Assembly (NCBI RefSeq): GCF_900116635.1
Contig: NZ_FPBJ01000019.1
Span: 1-64,000 of the forward strand
Source: Xenorhabdus koppenhoeferi
GTDB lineage: Bacteria > Pseudomonadota > Gammaproteobacteria > Enterobacterales > Enterobacteriaceae
Reading direction: 5' to 3'
DNA length: 64,000 bases
This document shows positions 1-11,306 of the stretch, in pieces. The notes under the pieces are model-generated. The model had not been told where the DNA came from. It worked only from the letters and a program-made list of their open reading frames with translations, and did not search any database. How positions within the stretch are numbered: position 1 is the first letter of the stretch; each line of letters opens with the position of its first letter. The translations under genes and the position numbers were made by a program.

Positions 1-144
1 GGCGGCGGTATGCAGGCGTGCTCATGGTTAGTTCACTCTGTTTATGGAATGCAAATCTTATTATCGCACAAAATAATTTATGACGACATTATCTAGTATA
101 AGGCATGATTAATAGCTATATGTAACATTTCATGGAATGGTATA

Positions 145-178
145 CAAAAAAGTCAGGCGGTACAAATACCCCCTGACT
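145..178 (-). terminator. Rho-independent terminator after adk
   Basis: Read on the minus strand, AGTCAGG and CCTGACT pair around a GC-containing loop and are followed by six T. It lies about 45 bases beyond the adk stop, so adk transcription probably ends here. Bases 1-140 to the left show no supported gene. Confidence 0.75.
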
Positions 179-220
179 ATTCTGGCAATTCAAGATATCA
201 CTATTTAGAAATACGCTAAA

Positions 221-1015
<795 letters not shown>

Positions 1016-1039
1016 TTATTTATCACGATCTCAATGAAA

Positions 1040-2935
1040 TTATGCTTTTTCAGTTAATAACAATTGATTCATTCGACGAATGAATTGGTTTGGATCATCC
1101 AGTGTGCCACGCTCTGCAAACAGAGCCTGATCCAGCAACAATTCTATCCAATCAGCAAATTGAGCATCATCATGAACATCTGATGCTTTTTTAACCAGGT
1201 CGTGCTCTGGGTTAAGTTCAAAATTATAGCTCACTTCCGGTACAGACTGGCCTGCTGCTGCAAATAACTTCGCCATTTGAGTACTTATTCCATTGGCATC
1301 AGTTGTTACAATTGCCGGCGTATCAGTCAAACGGTGAGTCAGTTTTACTTCCTTCACGCGCTCACCCAACAGAGTCTTCACACGCTCAATGAACGGCTCC
1401 AATTTTTTATCTGCTTCTTCCTGCTCTGCTTTATTTTCATCCGCCAGTTTATCGAGAGATTCATCAGCTTTGCTAACAGACTGGAATGATTTACCATCAA
1501 ATTCTGTCAGATGGTTCATCATCCATTCGTCGATACGGTCAGACAGCAGCAATACTTCAATGCCTTTTTTGCGGAACAGTTCCAAATGCGGGCTATTTTT
1601 CGCCGCAGCATAGCTATCTGCAGTGATGTAATAAATCTTCTCCTGCCCTTCTGCCATGCGACCAATATAATCTTCCAGAGAAACGGCTTGTTCTGAAGAA
1701 TCATTGTGAGTTGTCGCAAAGCGCAAAAGTTTAGCAATGGTTTCTTTATTTGAACCATCTTCAGCCGGCCCTTCTTTCAGCACTAAACCGAATTGCTGCC
1801 AGAAAGTCTGATATTTTTCTGCATCATCTTTTGCCAGTTTATCCAGCATCTGCAATACACGTTTAGTCAGCGCACTGCGCAAGTTCCGAGTAATTGTACT
1901 GTCTTGCAGAATTTCACGGGAAACGTTTAACGGCAGATCGTTAGAATCGATCAGGCCACGGACAAAACGCAAATAATTCGGCATGAATTGTTCAGCTTCA
2001 TCCATGATGAATACGCGCTGAACATATAATTTCAAACCATGTTTATGCTCACGGTTCCACATATCCCATGGCGCTTGAGAAGGGATATACAGCAGGCTGG
2101 TATATTCCTGTTTACCTTCAACACGGTTATGGCTCCAGGTCAGAGAGTCAGCAAAGTCATGAGAGATATGCTTATAAAACTCTTGGTATTCTTCATCACT
2201 GATTTCTGCTCTACCACGAGTCCACAAAGCTTGGGCTTTATTGATTTTTTCCCATGTGATTGTAACCGAGTCGTCTTCTTCATTTTTAGTTTGAGTTTCA
2301 ATCTCAACAGGTAAAGCAATGTGATCAGAATATTTGCCGATGATAGAACGAAGACGCCAGTCATTGAGGAATTCGCTTTCGCTGTCACGCAGATGCAAGG
2401 TGATTTCTGTACCTCGCTCTGCTTTTTCGATATCAGCAATAGTGTAATCACCTTCCCCCGTTGATTCCCAGAATACGCCTTGATCAGCCGCAGCACCAGC
2501 TACACGGGTGCGTACAGTAACTTTATCCGCAACGATAAATGCAGAGTAGAAACCTACACCGAATTGGCCAATCAATTGGCTGTCTTTTGCCTGATCAGAA
2601 CCGATGGATTCAAGAAATGCTTTAGTGCCGGATTTTGCAATCGTTCCCAGATTATCGATGACTTCATCACGGGACATACCGATACCATTATCACTGATGG
2701 TGATGGTTTTTTGCTCTTTATCACAAGCTAGACGAACGCGTAATTCACCATTATTTTCATACAGCTCAGGTGTAGACAATGCACGGAAACGCAATTTGTC
2801 AGCCGCATCAGAGGCATTCGAAATCAGTTCACGAAGAAAAATTTCTTTGTTGGAGTAGAGAGAGTGGATCATCAACTGCAACAGTTGTTTGACTTCAGAC
2901 TGAAATCCACGGGTTTTCTGACCTTTCATGTTCAT
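1040..2935 (-). CDS. htpG: Hsp90-family molecular chaperone HtpG
   Basis: Bacterial Hsp90: an ATP-dependent dimeric chaperone of the cytosol. The 631-residue length is close to the family norm. The N-terminal GHKL ATPase domain shows [16 protein letters not shown] and [11 protein letters not shown]. The middle domain carries the client-binding region with [11 protein letters not shown], and the C-terminal third is the dimerisation domain. The start at 2935 is preceded by GAGG at good spacing; a second ATG two codons later matches the E. coli start and cannot be excluded. A sigma32-type promoter lies about 60 bases upstream, which fits heat-shock control. It stands between recR and adk as in E. 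coli. Confidence 0.97.
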   Translation of the reverse strand: MNMKGQKTRGFQSEVKQLLQLMIHSLYSNKEIFLRELISNASDAADKLRFRALSTPELYENNGELRVRLACDKEQKTITISDNGIGMSRDEVIDNLGTIAKSGTKAFLESIGSDQAKDSQLIGQFGVGFYSAFIVADKVTVRTRVAGAAADQGVFWESTGEGDYTIADIEKAERGTEITLHLRDSESEFLNDWRLRSIIGKYSDHIALPVEIETQTKNEEDDSVTITWEKINKAQALWTRGRAEISDEEYQEFYKHISHDFADSLTWSHNRVEGKQEYTSLLYIPSQAPWDMWNREHKHGLKLYVQRVFIMDEAEQFMPNYLRFVRGLIDSNDLPLNVSREILQDSTITRNLRSALTKRVLQMLDKLAKDDAEKYQTFWQQFGLVLKEGPAEDGSNKETIAKLLRFATTHNDSSEQAVSLEDYIGRMAEGQEKIYYITADSYAAAKNSPHLELFRKKGIEVLLLSDRIDEWMMNHLTEFDGKSFQSVSKADESLDKLADENKAEQEEADKKLEPFIERVKTLLGERVKEVKLTHRLTDTPAIVTTDANGISTQMAKLFAAAGQSVPEVSYNFELNPEHDLVKKASDVHDDAQFADWIELLLDQALFAERGTLDDPNQFIRRMNQLLLTEKA

Positions 2936-2989
2936 TTATTACCTCAATCTAAATCCAGTTCAGATATGTAAAATCGAATGATGGTAATC

Positions 2990-3018
2990 AAATGGGGATA
3001 GATCTGGAGAGTTTCAAG
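2990..3018 (-). promoter_or_regulatory. sigma32 heat-shock promoter of htpG
   Basis: On the minus strand CTTGAA (3018-3013) and CCCCATTT (2997-2990) are separated by 15 bases. Both boxes match the known RpoH consensus (CTTGAA, CCCCATNT), and htpG is a classic RpoH target. Not experimentally shown here. Confidence 0.8.
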
Positions 3019-3135
3019 TTAGAAAAACAAGAAGAATGAAAAATTTAGTTTGATGAGTGCGTAAATCTGTTATGGATGGCGGCATTAACCGCAGCACCAT
3101 CCATTGAATTTTCCCATTTGAATTAGGGGAATAAA

Positions 3136-3744
3136 TCACAAATCAGTGATTTTTTGACGGCCAGCCAGTGAATGAGACAAGGTCGTGCCATCCACCATTT
3201 CAAGCTCACCACCCACAGGAACCCCGTGAGCAATTCGGCTGGCTGTCACACCATACTGAGAGCAGATTTCTGCAATATAGTTTGCCGTTGCCTCTCCTTC
3301 GACGGTTGGGTTCGTTGCCAGAATAACTTCTGACAACGTTTCAGCAAATAATCGTTCTTCTAAACGATCCAGACCAATATCCATTGGCCCGATACCATCC
3401 AAAGGCGATAAATGCCCCATCAGGACAAAGTAGCGTCCCGCAAATTGACCTGTCTGCTCAATGGCATGAATGTCAGCAGGGCTTTCTACCACACAGATCT
3501 GTCCATTTTGCTGACGACGGGGATTAGCGCAAATCGTACACTGTTCCTGTTCAGTGAATGTCTGGCAATCTTGACAATGGCCAATTTCAGACATCGCTCT
3601 CGTCAGTGACTGTGCTAACCGCATTCCCCCACTACGATTCCGCTGCAATAGGTGAAATGCCATCCGCTGAGCAGATTTGGGACCTACGCCGGGCAAACAG
3701 CGTAGTGCTTCCATCAGTGATTCAAGAAGAGGGCTGGTTTGCAT
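3136..3744 (-). CDS. recR: recombination mediator RecR
   Basis: Component of the RecFOR complex, which loads RecA on gapped DNA coated by SSB. The 202-residue protein shows the N-terminal helix-hairpin-helix ([17 protein letters not shown]), a four-cysteine zinc finger ([16 protein letters not shown], near residues 57-72) and a Toprim domain beginning [14 protein letters not shown]. Its ATG overlaps the ybaB stop codon (TGATG), so translation is probably coupled. The dnaX-ybaB-recR order is the standard one in gammaproteobacteria. Confidence 0.97.
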   Translation of the reverse strand: MQTSPLLESLMEALRCLPGVGPKSAQRMAFHLLQRNRSGGMRLAQSLTRAMSEIGHCQDCQTFTEQEQCTICANPRRQQNGQICVVESPADIHAIEQTGQFAGRYFVLMGHLSPLDGIGPMDIGLDRLEERLFAETLSEVILATNPTVEGEATANYIAEICSQYGVTASRIAHGVPVGGELEMVDGTTLSHSLAGRQKITDL

Positions 3745-4073
3745 CAGAATGGCATCTTAAAGCCTGGTGGTAATTGCATTCCATTGGAAACACCGGCCAT
3801 TTTCTCTTTCTGGGTTTCTTCAATGCGACGCGCCGCATCATTGAATGCAGCAGCGATCAGATCTTCCAACATGTCTTTGTCATCGTCCATCAGGCTTGGA
3901 TCGATTTCTACACGGCGGCAGTTATGTGCGCCATTAATAGTGATTTTCACCAGACCCGCACCGGATTCCCCCGTCACTTCCAGACTTGCAATTTCTTCCT
4001 GCATTTTTTGCATTTTTTCTTGCATTTGCTGGGCCTGTTTCATCAAATTACCCAAACCACCTTTACCAGACAT
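3744..4073 (-). CDS. ybaB: nucleoid-associated protein YbaB/EbfC
   Basis: Small DNA-binding protein (109 residues) of the YbaB/EbfC family, a homodimer that coats DNA. The N-terminal half is rich in K, Q, E and M and looks helical ([20 protein letters not shown]); the C-terminal half carries the conserved [15 protein letters not shown] segment. It sits between dnaX and recR, 48 bases after dnaX and overlapping recR by one base. Confidence 0.95.
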   Translation of the reverse strand: MSGKGGLGNLMKQAQQMQEKMQKMQEEIASLEVTGESGAGLVKITINGAHNCRRVEIDPSLMDDDKDMLEDLIAAAFNDAARRIEETQKEKMAGVSNGMQLPPGFKMPF

Positions 4074-4121
4074 AATTCTCTCTCTTCGCTATAGCCACAG
4101 CATAAAGATACACTGCGGCAG

Positions 4122-6086
4122 TTAAACAGGCCGGATACTTTCTTCATCTAATTCTGCATCAAATAGCTGCTGAAGTGTTTGAATTGTTCTATCCGAAATA
4201 ATGGATTGGCGCGCTTGTGCCAATTTTTCTTCATAAATGGCTTTTCGCCACTCCAGAGGCGTTTTTACCGCAGGATTATCATCTTCAATGATACTGAGTT
4301 CAATAGGTTTTCCATGTAATGCACTTAATGCTTCAGCTAATGCTTTCTGTGCCGATGCCGAATTAAGATGGTGCTGCTTTGAACGCAAATGCAGACAGAA
4401 CCGAGTTTCATCAATCTGTTCTCTAAATGCATTCAATGCGACCTGCTGAACTAATTTTGGAATATTCAGTTTATCAATTTCCGCTGCCCATGAATCCCTT
4501 TGTATCGATTCGACAACCAGTTTTACGGTTAATTCTGCTGTTTTTTCATCTTCAAGCGCCGCTTTTATCGATTTTGGCGTTGTCACCGATGATTGTTTTT
4601 CTTCAATATTCGCATTTGTGGCTCGCCAGCGATACGCCTCTTTCTTTATCGGTTTAGGCTCTTGTGTTTTAGGAATATATGATTGAGGGCGCTGCTCAGC
4701 CACTGCCACCAATCGCTCCAGAGCCGAACTTGCCGGTTTAGCCTTCGCAGACTCTGCCGGCTCAGGCTTTTTTGGTGAAGTTTGTCCTTGACGAGTAAGT
4801 GAACTCCTCGCTTGCAATAATTTTGCTGTCGGACTGTTAACTGTGGATGCAGTTCCCAACGATTGGGAGACTTTCTGTGCAGCTTGCCTGTTTTCTTCAT
4901 TACTTAACGCTGGCTGGGCTGAAGCTGGGGTTACAGATGTTGAACCCACCGGCACTACGGGCGCTTCCACCAAAGATGGCGGTGTTTCCTCAATGACACT
5001 CTTGGGATGAAATGCTAAAGCTCTCAATAATGCCATTTCAACTCCCATTCGGCGTTCTGGGGCATAAGAGAGTTCTTTGCGTCCAACCAATAATGCCTGA
5101 TAATAAACCTGCAAATCAGTAGGGGAGATCGATCTTGCCAGCAAGCGCAAACGCTCTTCTATAGAAGAAGGATCACTCTCAGGTTGCTGAGGTAATAATT
5201 GAAGCATCGCAATGCGATGCAACAACGACAGTGTTTCGACTAACAAGTTTTCCCAATCCATACCACGGGATGCAACTTGCTCAACCAAAGCCATCACTTG
5301 TTGGCCATCAGCACGAACCAACGCTTCGATAATCTCCAATGGTTGGGCATCATCCAATGTTCCCAGCATCTGGCTGACGATATCAGATGTCAGTTTGCCT
5401 CCACCAAGAGCAATGGCCTGATCGGTTAAACTCAAGGCATCACGCATACTGCCATCCGCAGCACGGGCAAGAAGTTGGCGGGCACGAACATCACTTTCTA
5501 TTTGTTCCGCATTCAGAACATATTCCAATTGATTGCTGATTTGATTCACATCAAGCGCCTTCAAATGGAATTGCAAACAACGTGAAAGAATAGTTACGGG
5601 CAGTTTCTGTGGATCCGTCGTTGCCAAAAGGAATTTCACATGCTCAGGCGGCTCTTCCAATGTCTTCAGCAAAGCATTGAAGCTATGGCGAGAGAGCATA
5701 TGAACTTCGTCAATAAGATAAACTTTGAAACGGCCTCGGGCCGGAGCATACTGAACATTGTCCAGTAGTTCACGGGTATCCTCTACTTTTGTTCGGGAAG
5801 CTGCATCGATTTCAATCAGATCGACAAATCGTCCCTGTTCAATTTCGAGACAGTTTACACACTGACCACACGGAGTCCTTGTAATACCCTTTTCGCAATT
5901 CAATCCTTTTGCCAACAGACGTGCAATTGTGGTTTTACCTACACCTCGAGTGCCGGAAAAAAGATAAGCGTGATGGAGACGCTGGTGTTCAAGACCATTC
6001 GCCAATGCAGTCAACACATGTTGCTGACCGATTACGTCAGAAAATATTTGTGGGCGCCACTTACGGGCAAGTACCTGATAGCTCAT
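4122..6086 (-). CDS. dnaX: DNA polymerase III tau/gamma subunit
   Basis: Clamp-loader ATPase that also holds the polymerase cores together at the fork. The full tau form is 654 residues. Visible are the Walker A motif GTRGVGKTT, a zinc module with CGQCVNCLE, Walker B LIDEVHMLS and the sensor ILSRC. Domain III ends near residue 370, followed by a low-complexity linker rich in A, S, P and K, then the tau-specific DnaB- and alpha-binding domains. A slippery A AAA AAG at 4773-4767 should give the short gamma form of 441 residues ending ...SPKKA. It heads the dnaX-ybaB-recR cluster. Confidence 0.97.
   Translation of the reverse strand: MSYQVLARKWRPQIFSDVIGQQHVLTALANGLEHQRLHHAYLFSGTRGVGKTTIARLLAKGLNCEKGITRTPCGQCVNCLEIEQGRFVDLIEIDAASRTKVEDTRELLDNVQYAPARGRFKVYLIDEVHMLSRHSFNALLKTLEEPPEHVKFLLATTDPQKLPVTILSRCLQFHLKALDVNQISNQLEYVLNAEQIESDVRARQLLARAADGSMRDALSLTDQAIALGGGKLTSDIVSQMLGTLDDAQPLEIIEALVRADGQQVMALVEQVASRGMDWENLLVETLSLLHRIAMLQLLPQQPESDPSSIEERLRLLARSISPTDLQVYYQALLVGRKELSYAPERRMGVEMALLRALAFHPKSVIEETPPSLVEAPVVPVGSTSVTPASAQPALSNEENRQAAQKVSQSLGTASTVNSPTAKLLQARSSLTRQGQTSPKKPEPAESAKAKPASSALERLVAVAEQRPQSYIPKTQEPKPIKKEAYRWRATNANIEEKQSSVTTPKSIKAALEDEKTAELTVKLVVESIQRDSWAAEIDKLNIPKLVQQVALNAFREQIDETRFCLHLRSKQHHLNSASAQKALAEALSALHGKPIELSIIEDDNPAVKTPLEWRKAIYEEKLAQARQSIISDRTIQTLQQLFDAELDEESIRPV
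4721..4789 (-). promoter_or_regulatory. programmed -1 frameshift signal in dnaX
   Basis: Three elements of the known E. coli dnaX recoding site are present in order on the minus strand: AAGGA (4789-4785), 11 bases upstream of the slippery heptamer; AAAAAAG (4773-4767), in the right phase (CCA AAA AAG); and a potential hairpin with GAGCCG (4763-4758) pairing with CGGCTC (4726-4721). After a -1 slip the ribosome reads GCC then TGA (4764-4762), giving gamma. In E. coli the codon after the slip is GAG before TGA, so the tail residue differs. Confidence 0.85.
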
Positions 6087-6130
6087 GAATACCGAGGAAA
6101 TTGAACATGACTGACTATCATGCTAGCACA

Positions 6131-6152
6131 GCCTCACCATGAACGGCGAGGC
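6131..6152 (-). terminator. hairpin after apt, possible terminator
   Basis: GCCTCACC and GGCGAGGC form a nearly complete eight-pair stem with a six-base loop in the apt-dnaX gap. There is no clear U-run on either strand, so termination is uncertain. Confidence 0.35.
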
Positions 6153-6183
6153 TGATGTATCAATAATGCGAAAATGAGAACAA

Positions 6184-6735
6184 TCAGTGACCGGGAAACT
6201 CAATGATTGTATAGCTATCAATGCCTTGTTTTTTCAAGCGTTCGGTGCCACCCAAATCCGGTAGCCCAATGATGAACGCTGCTTCTGAAACTTCTCCCCG
6301 CAAACGGCGGATCAGGCGTACCGTAGCTTCAATCGTACCACCCGTTGCAAGTAGATCATCAATGACCAGGACTTTTTCCCCCTCATTGATACTGTCCTTA
6401 TGGATTTCCAGCGTATCAGTACCATATTCCAGATCGTAAGTTTCACTTAACGTTTCACGCGGTAACTTACCTTTTTTACGGACAGGAACAAAACCAACAC
6501 CCAGACGCAGTGCAACAGGAGCACCGAATAAAAAACCACGAGCTTCAGTACCAACAATTTTCGTGATGCCTTTTCCTTGATAATGCGCAACTAATAGATC
6601 TATTGTAGCTTGGTACGCAGCAGGATTATCCAGTAATGTGGTAATGTCACGAAAAAGTATTCCCGCTTTTGGATAATCAGGAATTGTTTCAATACTATCT
6701 TTAATTAATTGCAGTTGTTGTGCGTTAGCGGTCAT
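6184..6735 (-). CDS. apt: adenine phosphoribosyltransferase
   Basis: Purine salvage enzyme that makes AMP from adenine and PRPP. The 183-residue protein has the family PRPP-binding motif [13 protein letters not shown] near residues 123-135, the EARGFLFG segment and the usual RDIT motif near the N-terminus. It lies upstream of dnaX in the same direction, as in E. coli; ybaN, which E. coli has between apt and priC, is missing. Confidence 0.97.
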   Translation of the reverse strand: MTANAQQLQLIKDSIETIPDYPKAGILFRDITTLLDNPAAYQATIDLLVAHYQGKGITKIVGTEARGFLFGAPVALRLGVGFVPVRKKGKLPRETLSETYDLEYGTDTLEIHKDSINEGEKVLVIDDLLATGGTIEATVRLIRRLRGEVSEAAFIIGLPDLGGTERLKKQGIDSYTIIEFPGH

Positions 6736-6943
6736 AATCGATGCCAGCCAGTTTATAAAAAACGAAAATGGTGAAATTTATTCAACCTATTGAAAAAAAG
6801 CAACTGTAATGCAAATTACAGCTTATATTTTGTTGATTTAGTTCAAGCTTCGCGTCTATCAAATAGGGTGATATCGTGGCCAAATAAGATAGGCCAACGA
6901 AATCGTCTTTAACGAACAGATTATTAACGATAACGAGATACTG

Positions 6944-7486
6944 ATGAGCATACAAAATTTATTAAATGCACTTGAAAAACAAATCAGTATTCTGGAAAAA
7001 GACCTCACTTTATTACACGATACGCCTTTTTCCATCGCACGTTTTGATCGGACACTATTCCACCACCATAGCAACAAACTCAGTGGATACATGCAAGAAA
7101 TTAAACAAAATATGGAGCAGTTAAAAGCTTGTGTAAACGACTATCGTATTGAGCAGGTTAAATACCTTTCTGAACGCTTGGTAACACAAACTGAGGCATT
7201 GAAGCGTGAAATAGCAACCCAAACGCTGCGAAAACAGGAAGATAAATTTGAACACCGATCACAACAACGCGATCTTTATCAACGTCTGGCAGAGCACCAA
7301 GATTATGAACGCCGTTTAATTGCAATGATCGATGACAGAGAATTGCAGTTAAATAAGCAAGTTATACTAGCCAACAGGTCAAAATTGCAAAGAGAAATCG
7401 CAGCTCTGGCAGGAAGGCTTGCCCGCTGTCGTCAGGCACTGATGCGTATCGAAAAATCAATAGAAAAACAAGAACATTCAGATTAA
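6944..7486 (+). CDS. priC: primosomal replication protein PriC
   Basis: Replication-restart factor that recognises stalled forks with a leading-strand gap and helps load DnaB. The 180-residue protein is basic, almost wholly helical, and holds the family features FDRTLF and the repeated leucine/arginine heptads (LQREIAALAGRLARCRQALM) at the C-terminus. It is divergent from apt and followed 22 bases later by rsmS, the standard pair. Confidence 0.92.
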   Translation: MSIQNLLNALEKQISILEKDLTLLHDTPFSIARFDRTLFHHHSNKLSGYMQEIKQNMEQLKACVNDYRIEQVKYLSERLVTQTEALKREIATQTLRKQEDKFEHRSQQRDLYQRLAEHQDYERRLIAMIDDRELQLNKQVILANRSKLQREIAALAGRLARCRQALMRIEKSIEKQEHSD

Positions 7487-7508
7487 CCAGAAGGATAAAA
7501 AAGCCGTT

Positions 7509-7661
7509 ATGACTCTTGAACAAGCACCACCTGAAGTACAACTTGCAGTAGATCTTATTTATCTGCTTGAATGCAATGAAATTTCCCCTGCCATTGCATT
7601 AGCTGCATTAGAGATAGTCAAACACGATTTTCAGGGGAAACTGGAAAAACAGACTCAATAG
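7509..7661 (+). CDS. rsmS: small protein RsmS (YbaM, pleiotropic regulator)
   Basis: A 50-residue reading frame starting MTLEQAPPEVQLAVDLIYLL and ending LEKQTQ. It matches the short DUF2496/YbaM family, whose Pectobacterium member RsmS regulates secondary metabolism; the mechanism is not known. It begins 22 bases after the priC stop, with AGAAGGA a few bases upstream of its start region, and priC-rsmS is the conserved order. Too short to be found by simple length filters. Confidence 0.85.
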   Translation: MTLEQAPPEVQLAVDLIYLLECNEISPAIALAALEIVKHDFQGKLEKQTQ

Positions 7662-7708
7662 CCTGAGAAATAAGTAAAACTAATTCCTATTTCATCAGGC
7701 TTCCTTTT

Positions 7709-10700
7709 TTAAAAACGGCCATCTGGGTGGTGGTTATCACCATTTAATGGTTTCTGTACCTCTTGCAAGCTGTCGCCTTGCCCATTGTGTAAGTAAACTT
7801 CTAACTGGTTAAATGCGATGTTGATACCATTTTCCCGACATAATTTATCGATACTGCGGTTTATTTCATCCACTGTGCGACTGCGATCGCCCAATTCTCG
7901 AACATAGAGCCTTAATTCATGATCCAATGTACTGGAACCGAAACTCATAAAATAGACTTGTGGCCCCGGTTCGTTCATTACTCGGGAATTATCGTTTGCT
8001 GCTTTTAACAAAATCTCTTTTACCTTATCAAGATCAGAGCCATATGCGACACCAACCTTAATGATAATTCGCGTGACAGTATCGGAAAGTGTCCAGTTGA
8101 TTAACCGTTCCGTTACAAATGCACGATTAGGGATAATCACTTCCTTGCGATCAAAATCTGTGATTGTTGTCGCACGAATACGGATTTTACTGACCGAACC
8201 AGAGTAAGTTCCTATTGTTACTGTGTCTCCAATACGAACTGGGCGCTCAAACAAAATAATCAGGCCTGAAACAAAGTTAGCAAAGATTTCCTGCAAACCA
8301 AAACCTAACCCAACTGAAAGAGCTGCCGCCAGCCACTGTAATTTATTCCATGAAACACCCAGAGTTCCTAGAGCAGTAATTCCTCCGACACCCATGATTA
8401 AGTAAGTCAATGTCGTCTTAATGGCATATGAGGAACCTTGCTGTAATTGCAGACGAGAGAGTACCAAGACTTCCAATAATCCCGGCAAATTTCTCATCAT
8501 GACCCATGCAATCACCAGCATTGCTAGCGATAGCATAAAGTCTTTCAGAGTAACGTATTTCAGAACATTGCCCAGTTCTGTTGTTGTGTTGTATTGCCAC
8601 AGATTGATCCTATCGAGGTAAGAAAACACCGTCACCAAATCAGACCAAATATAATAAAACGCTCCCAGAAAGACCAAAAACAGTACCATCGTCGTCAAAC
8701 GCAATGACTGCTGGTTAATCTGATCCAAAGCCATTGGGGGTTCTTCCACAACTTCACCTTCTGCCCCTTCTTTCACCAGGGACTGACGGCGGGCAACGGC
8801 CCGCTGATAGGCAATGCGGCGAGCAGCAATACTCAATCCCCGTAAGCAAGCCTGATAACTGATATGCCAGAAGAACAGTAAATACAGGCTGTAAAGCCAA
8901 CGTTCTGCCAAGCGCAAAGTCGTGTAGAAATAGCCGGATACCATCAATACCATCAGTACCAATGGTGCAAACGTCAATGCTGTCACTACGATAGTGCGAA
9001 TCATGTGTGAATTTTTTTCACGCCATATATACCGACAGAATGGAAAAATAAAAAAGAAAAGCAAGAATAGGCAAATAAATACAATACCCTGACCAATAAC
9101 ATCATCAGACAATCTCAGGGGATGTTTTGCCCCCAATGTTATCCAGAATAAAATAGGCAGTAACGCTATCGATAAACGTACAAGATTTTTGCGAAATAAA
9201 GTGCAGACCGCTTTGTCCAGAAAAAAATGACTCTCTCCAATTCCATCTTTGGTAAGAATTTGGTAACTACAACTATATATAATCCAAAATAATGCCAATT
9301 GACGAGAAAATCCCCAAATCAAATCATTCAGATCATCACCTGATTTCGAATACCAATAACCTATTGCCAGAACGATAAAAGCCAGTGGTAATGTTTTTAT
9401 CAGTGTCAGAATCAATGCCAGTGGTGTGTGTAATTGGCTATCACGACGAAATTGCCCCACTTCATCCGCAATTTTCTTCAACTGTTCATTAATGCCTTTG
9501 GTCTGCCAATGTAAAAATAAGCTAACCAGCATAAGAGGAATAACGAAATGGATGGAATCTTTTAGCCCAGTGATAAGCCCACTGAAGTTAAATCGAACAT
9601 TTAAGTGGCTCAATTCTCCTTGAATCAGTCCGGGCAAGGATTTCAGCCAAACTAAGTTCATCGGTTTATTACTGTTCACCCAAAAAATCTGCTGAACAAG
9701 CGTTTGTTCCAACGAATGAGTAACATCCAACAACTCCTGTTGATCCATCTGTAAGTTGATAGCATGAGTAATTTGGTTTCCTAACTGATCATTTAGCTGA
9801 TCCAGAAGCCCACGGCGAACATCCATAACCTTGTTAAGGGCATTGTGAATTTCTTCTATCATCTCAGAGGATTCATTCTTTATTTTATTGTGACTATCTT
9901 TCAATAAATCGACGATATAGTCATCATTTTGATAAATAAGATCCCGTTCCTGAGTAATCTCAAACTGCTCAAGACGCAAGTCAGCAATTTTTGTCGGCAA
10001 ATCTTTTGTCAGAATATCCTGAGGGACTTTTAACTGTTCTTGAAATAAAATACGCGATAATAATAAGCTGCCACGTAATACCTTGACCTGCTCTTTTAAA
10101 TTCCGCTCGGATTGAATAATTCTTTCCAGATAATTTTTGACACTAATATTTTTCTGGAACAACTGATTGTTGTCACGTGTTGCCGCAATCAACCGTTCAC
10201 TGAGTTCATGGTTATTTTCAATTTCCTGCTGAATCAGTGGATTATCCTGAATATGTGAATTTTTTCCGTCCTGATTTTGGGCTTCTTTAGCTGTTTCTTC
10301 AGATATGCTCAGGCGTTTTCCACTCAACACATTTTGAATAAATTCAACGTAACTCTCCAGTTGTCTAATCTGATATGTCGTATAATCCCTTTGCTGTCGT
10401 AGAAGCACCTGCAACTGAATATTCGCTTGCAAGGATGCTTTTTGAAACGCATTTTGATACATCAAGAAAGATTGTTCTACCTGCAACAATTCCATTTGGG
10501 TACGACTGTATTCTGGTTGTTCAGTCAATGCATTATTAAGTTGATTACGAATTTGCTGCAATCTCTGCATGTTTTGAAACAACACGTTTTGTGCTCGTTC
10601 TGGCTGTGTTTGCAAACCAATCAACTGACTATTGTAGCTTCCAAGGTTTTCCTGTGCCTGTTGCAAGCTATTCCATGTAGTATTTAGCTTCACTTCAAGC

Positions 10701-11140
10701 TGTTTAAGAGATAATCTTTCCAGCGCCTCTATGTATTCATTTTTATCTTGCTGAGTGCTATTTTTCAGGTTTTCTAATTTAGTCATAACCTGACGTGCTT
10801 TTTGTGGCGCTTCTTGCCAATTTTTGTGAAGTAGCTCGGTATCCAACTTCACTTGTTCTATCTTGTCAAAGAAAGCAAGTGTTTTTTCTAAATCAGATAT
10901 GGATACTCTTTCTTCAACCGTATGTTCCTTACGTTCTGTCAGGTTCTTAAGCTGGTTTTGAATATCGTTACGGGTTGGGACATCGCTACTGAATGCCGTA
11001 CTTGCAGGAGAAAAGAGAGATGACAGGAGAAAAAACAGACTTATCATCAACGCAAAGCGAAAAAATAATCTATCGGAGAGTTTGTTACACGAACTCCCCC
11101 TATTAAGCGAAATACCCAAATATCGGTTAGCTGGAACCAT
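7709..11140 (-). CDS. mscK: mechanosensitive channel MscK
   Basis: Large potassium-dependent mechanosensitive channel of the inner membrane that opens on osmotic downshock. At 1143 residues it is close to the E. coli protein (1120). It shows a signal peptide (hydrophobic around residues 28-50, ending near ASTAFS), a long periplasmic coiled-coil region rich in Q, L and E (about 55-480), many transmembrane segments (about 500-930), and the MscS-like pore and beta domain (LQWLAAALSVGLGFGLQEIF, then GLIILFERPVRIGDTV). The start chosen is the first ATG; no strong ribosome site is seen. It sits between rsmS and acrR as in E. coli, convergent with rsmS. Confidence 0.95.
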   Translation of the reverse strand: MVPANRYLGISLNRGSSCNKLSDRLFFRFALMISLFFLLSSLFSPASTAFSSDVPTRNDIQNQLKNLTERKEHTVEERVSISDLEKTLAFFDKIEQVKLDTELLHKNWQEAPQKARQVMTKLENLKNSTQQDKNEYIEALERLSLKQLEVKLNTTWNSLQQAQENLGSYNSQLIGLQTQPERAQNVLFQNMQRLQQIRNQLNNALTEQPEYSRTQMELLQVEQSFLMYQNAFQKASLQANIQLQVLLRQQRDYTTYQIRQLESYVEFIQNVLSGKRLSISEETAKEAQNQDGKNSHIQDNPLIQQEIENNHELSERLIAATRDNNQLFQKNISVKNYLERIIQSERNLKEQVKVLRGSLLLSRILFQEQLKVPQDILTKDLPTKIADLRLEQFEITQERDLIYQNDDYIVDLLKDSHNKIKNESSEMIEEIHNALNKVMDVRRGLLDQLNDQLGNQITHAINLQMDQQELLDVTHSLEQTLVQQIFWVNSNKPMNLVWLKSLPGLIQGELSHLNVRFNFSGLITGLKDSIHFVIPLMLVSLFLHWQTKGINEQLKKIADEVGQFRRDSQLHTPLALILTLIKTLPLAFIVLAIGYWYSKSGDDLNDLIWGFSRQLALFWIIYSCSYQILTKDGIGESHFFLDKAVCTLFRKNLVRLSIALLPILFWITLGAKHPLRLSDDVIGQGIVFICLFLLFFFIFPFCRYIWREKNSHMIRTIVVTALTFAPLVLMVLMVSGYFYTTLRLAERWLYSLYLLFFWHISYQACLRGLSIAARRIAYQRAVARRQSLVKEGAEGEVVEEPPMALDQINQQSLRLTTMVLFLVFLGAFYYIWSDLVTVFSYLDRINLWQYNTTTELGNVLKYVTLKDFMLSLAMLVIAWVMMRNLPGLLEVLVLSRLQLQQGSSYAIKTTLTYLIMGVGGITALGTLGVSWNKLQWLAAALSVGLGFGLQEIFANFVSGLIILFERPVRIGDTVTIGTYSGSVSKIRIRATTITDFDRKEVIIPNRAFVTERLINWTLSDTVTRIIIKVGVAYGSDLDKVKEILLKAANDNSRVMNEPGPQVYFMSFGSSTLDHELRLYVRELGDRSRTVDEINRSIDKLCRENGINIAFNQLEVYLHNGQGDSLQEVQKPLNGDNHHPDGRF

Positions 11141-11306
11141 AAATTCATCTACTCATCATTTGCAGATAATGGAATAATGCCAGCCCACTAATTCCTCTGG
11201 CATCCGCACAAGTTTTGCACAATTTCACTTCGACATTCTGGGCCGTCAAAATGCTGCGCCATTGGCAATGATAAGAATGGATTCCATCAATTTTCACTCC
11301 TGTTAT

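Noticed and set aside
1..26. Minus-strand ATG at 26-24 as the start of a further gene
   Set aside because: Only eight codons are visible, the ribosome site is poor and the residues do not match HemH, the expected neighbour.
2140..2496. Antisense open frames inside htpG, acrB, mscK and other large genes
   Set aside because: They lie within well-supported genes, lack ribosome sites and show no protein-family features.
4762..4773. dnaX A-run as a sequencing error or broken gene
   Set aside because: The zero frame is open to a full-length tau and the motif matches the known recoding signal.
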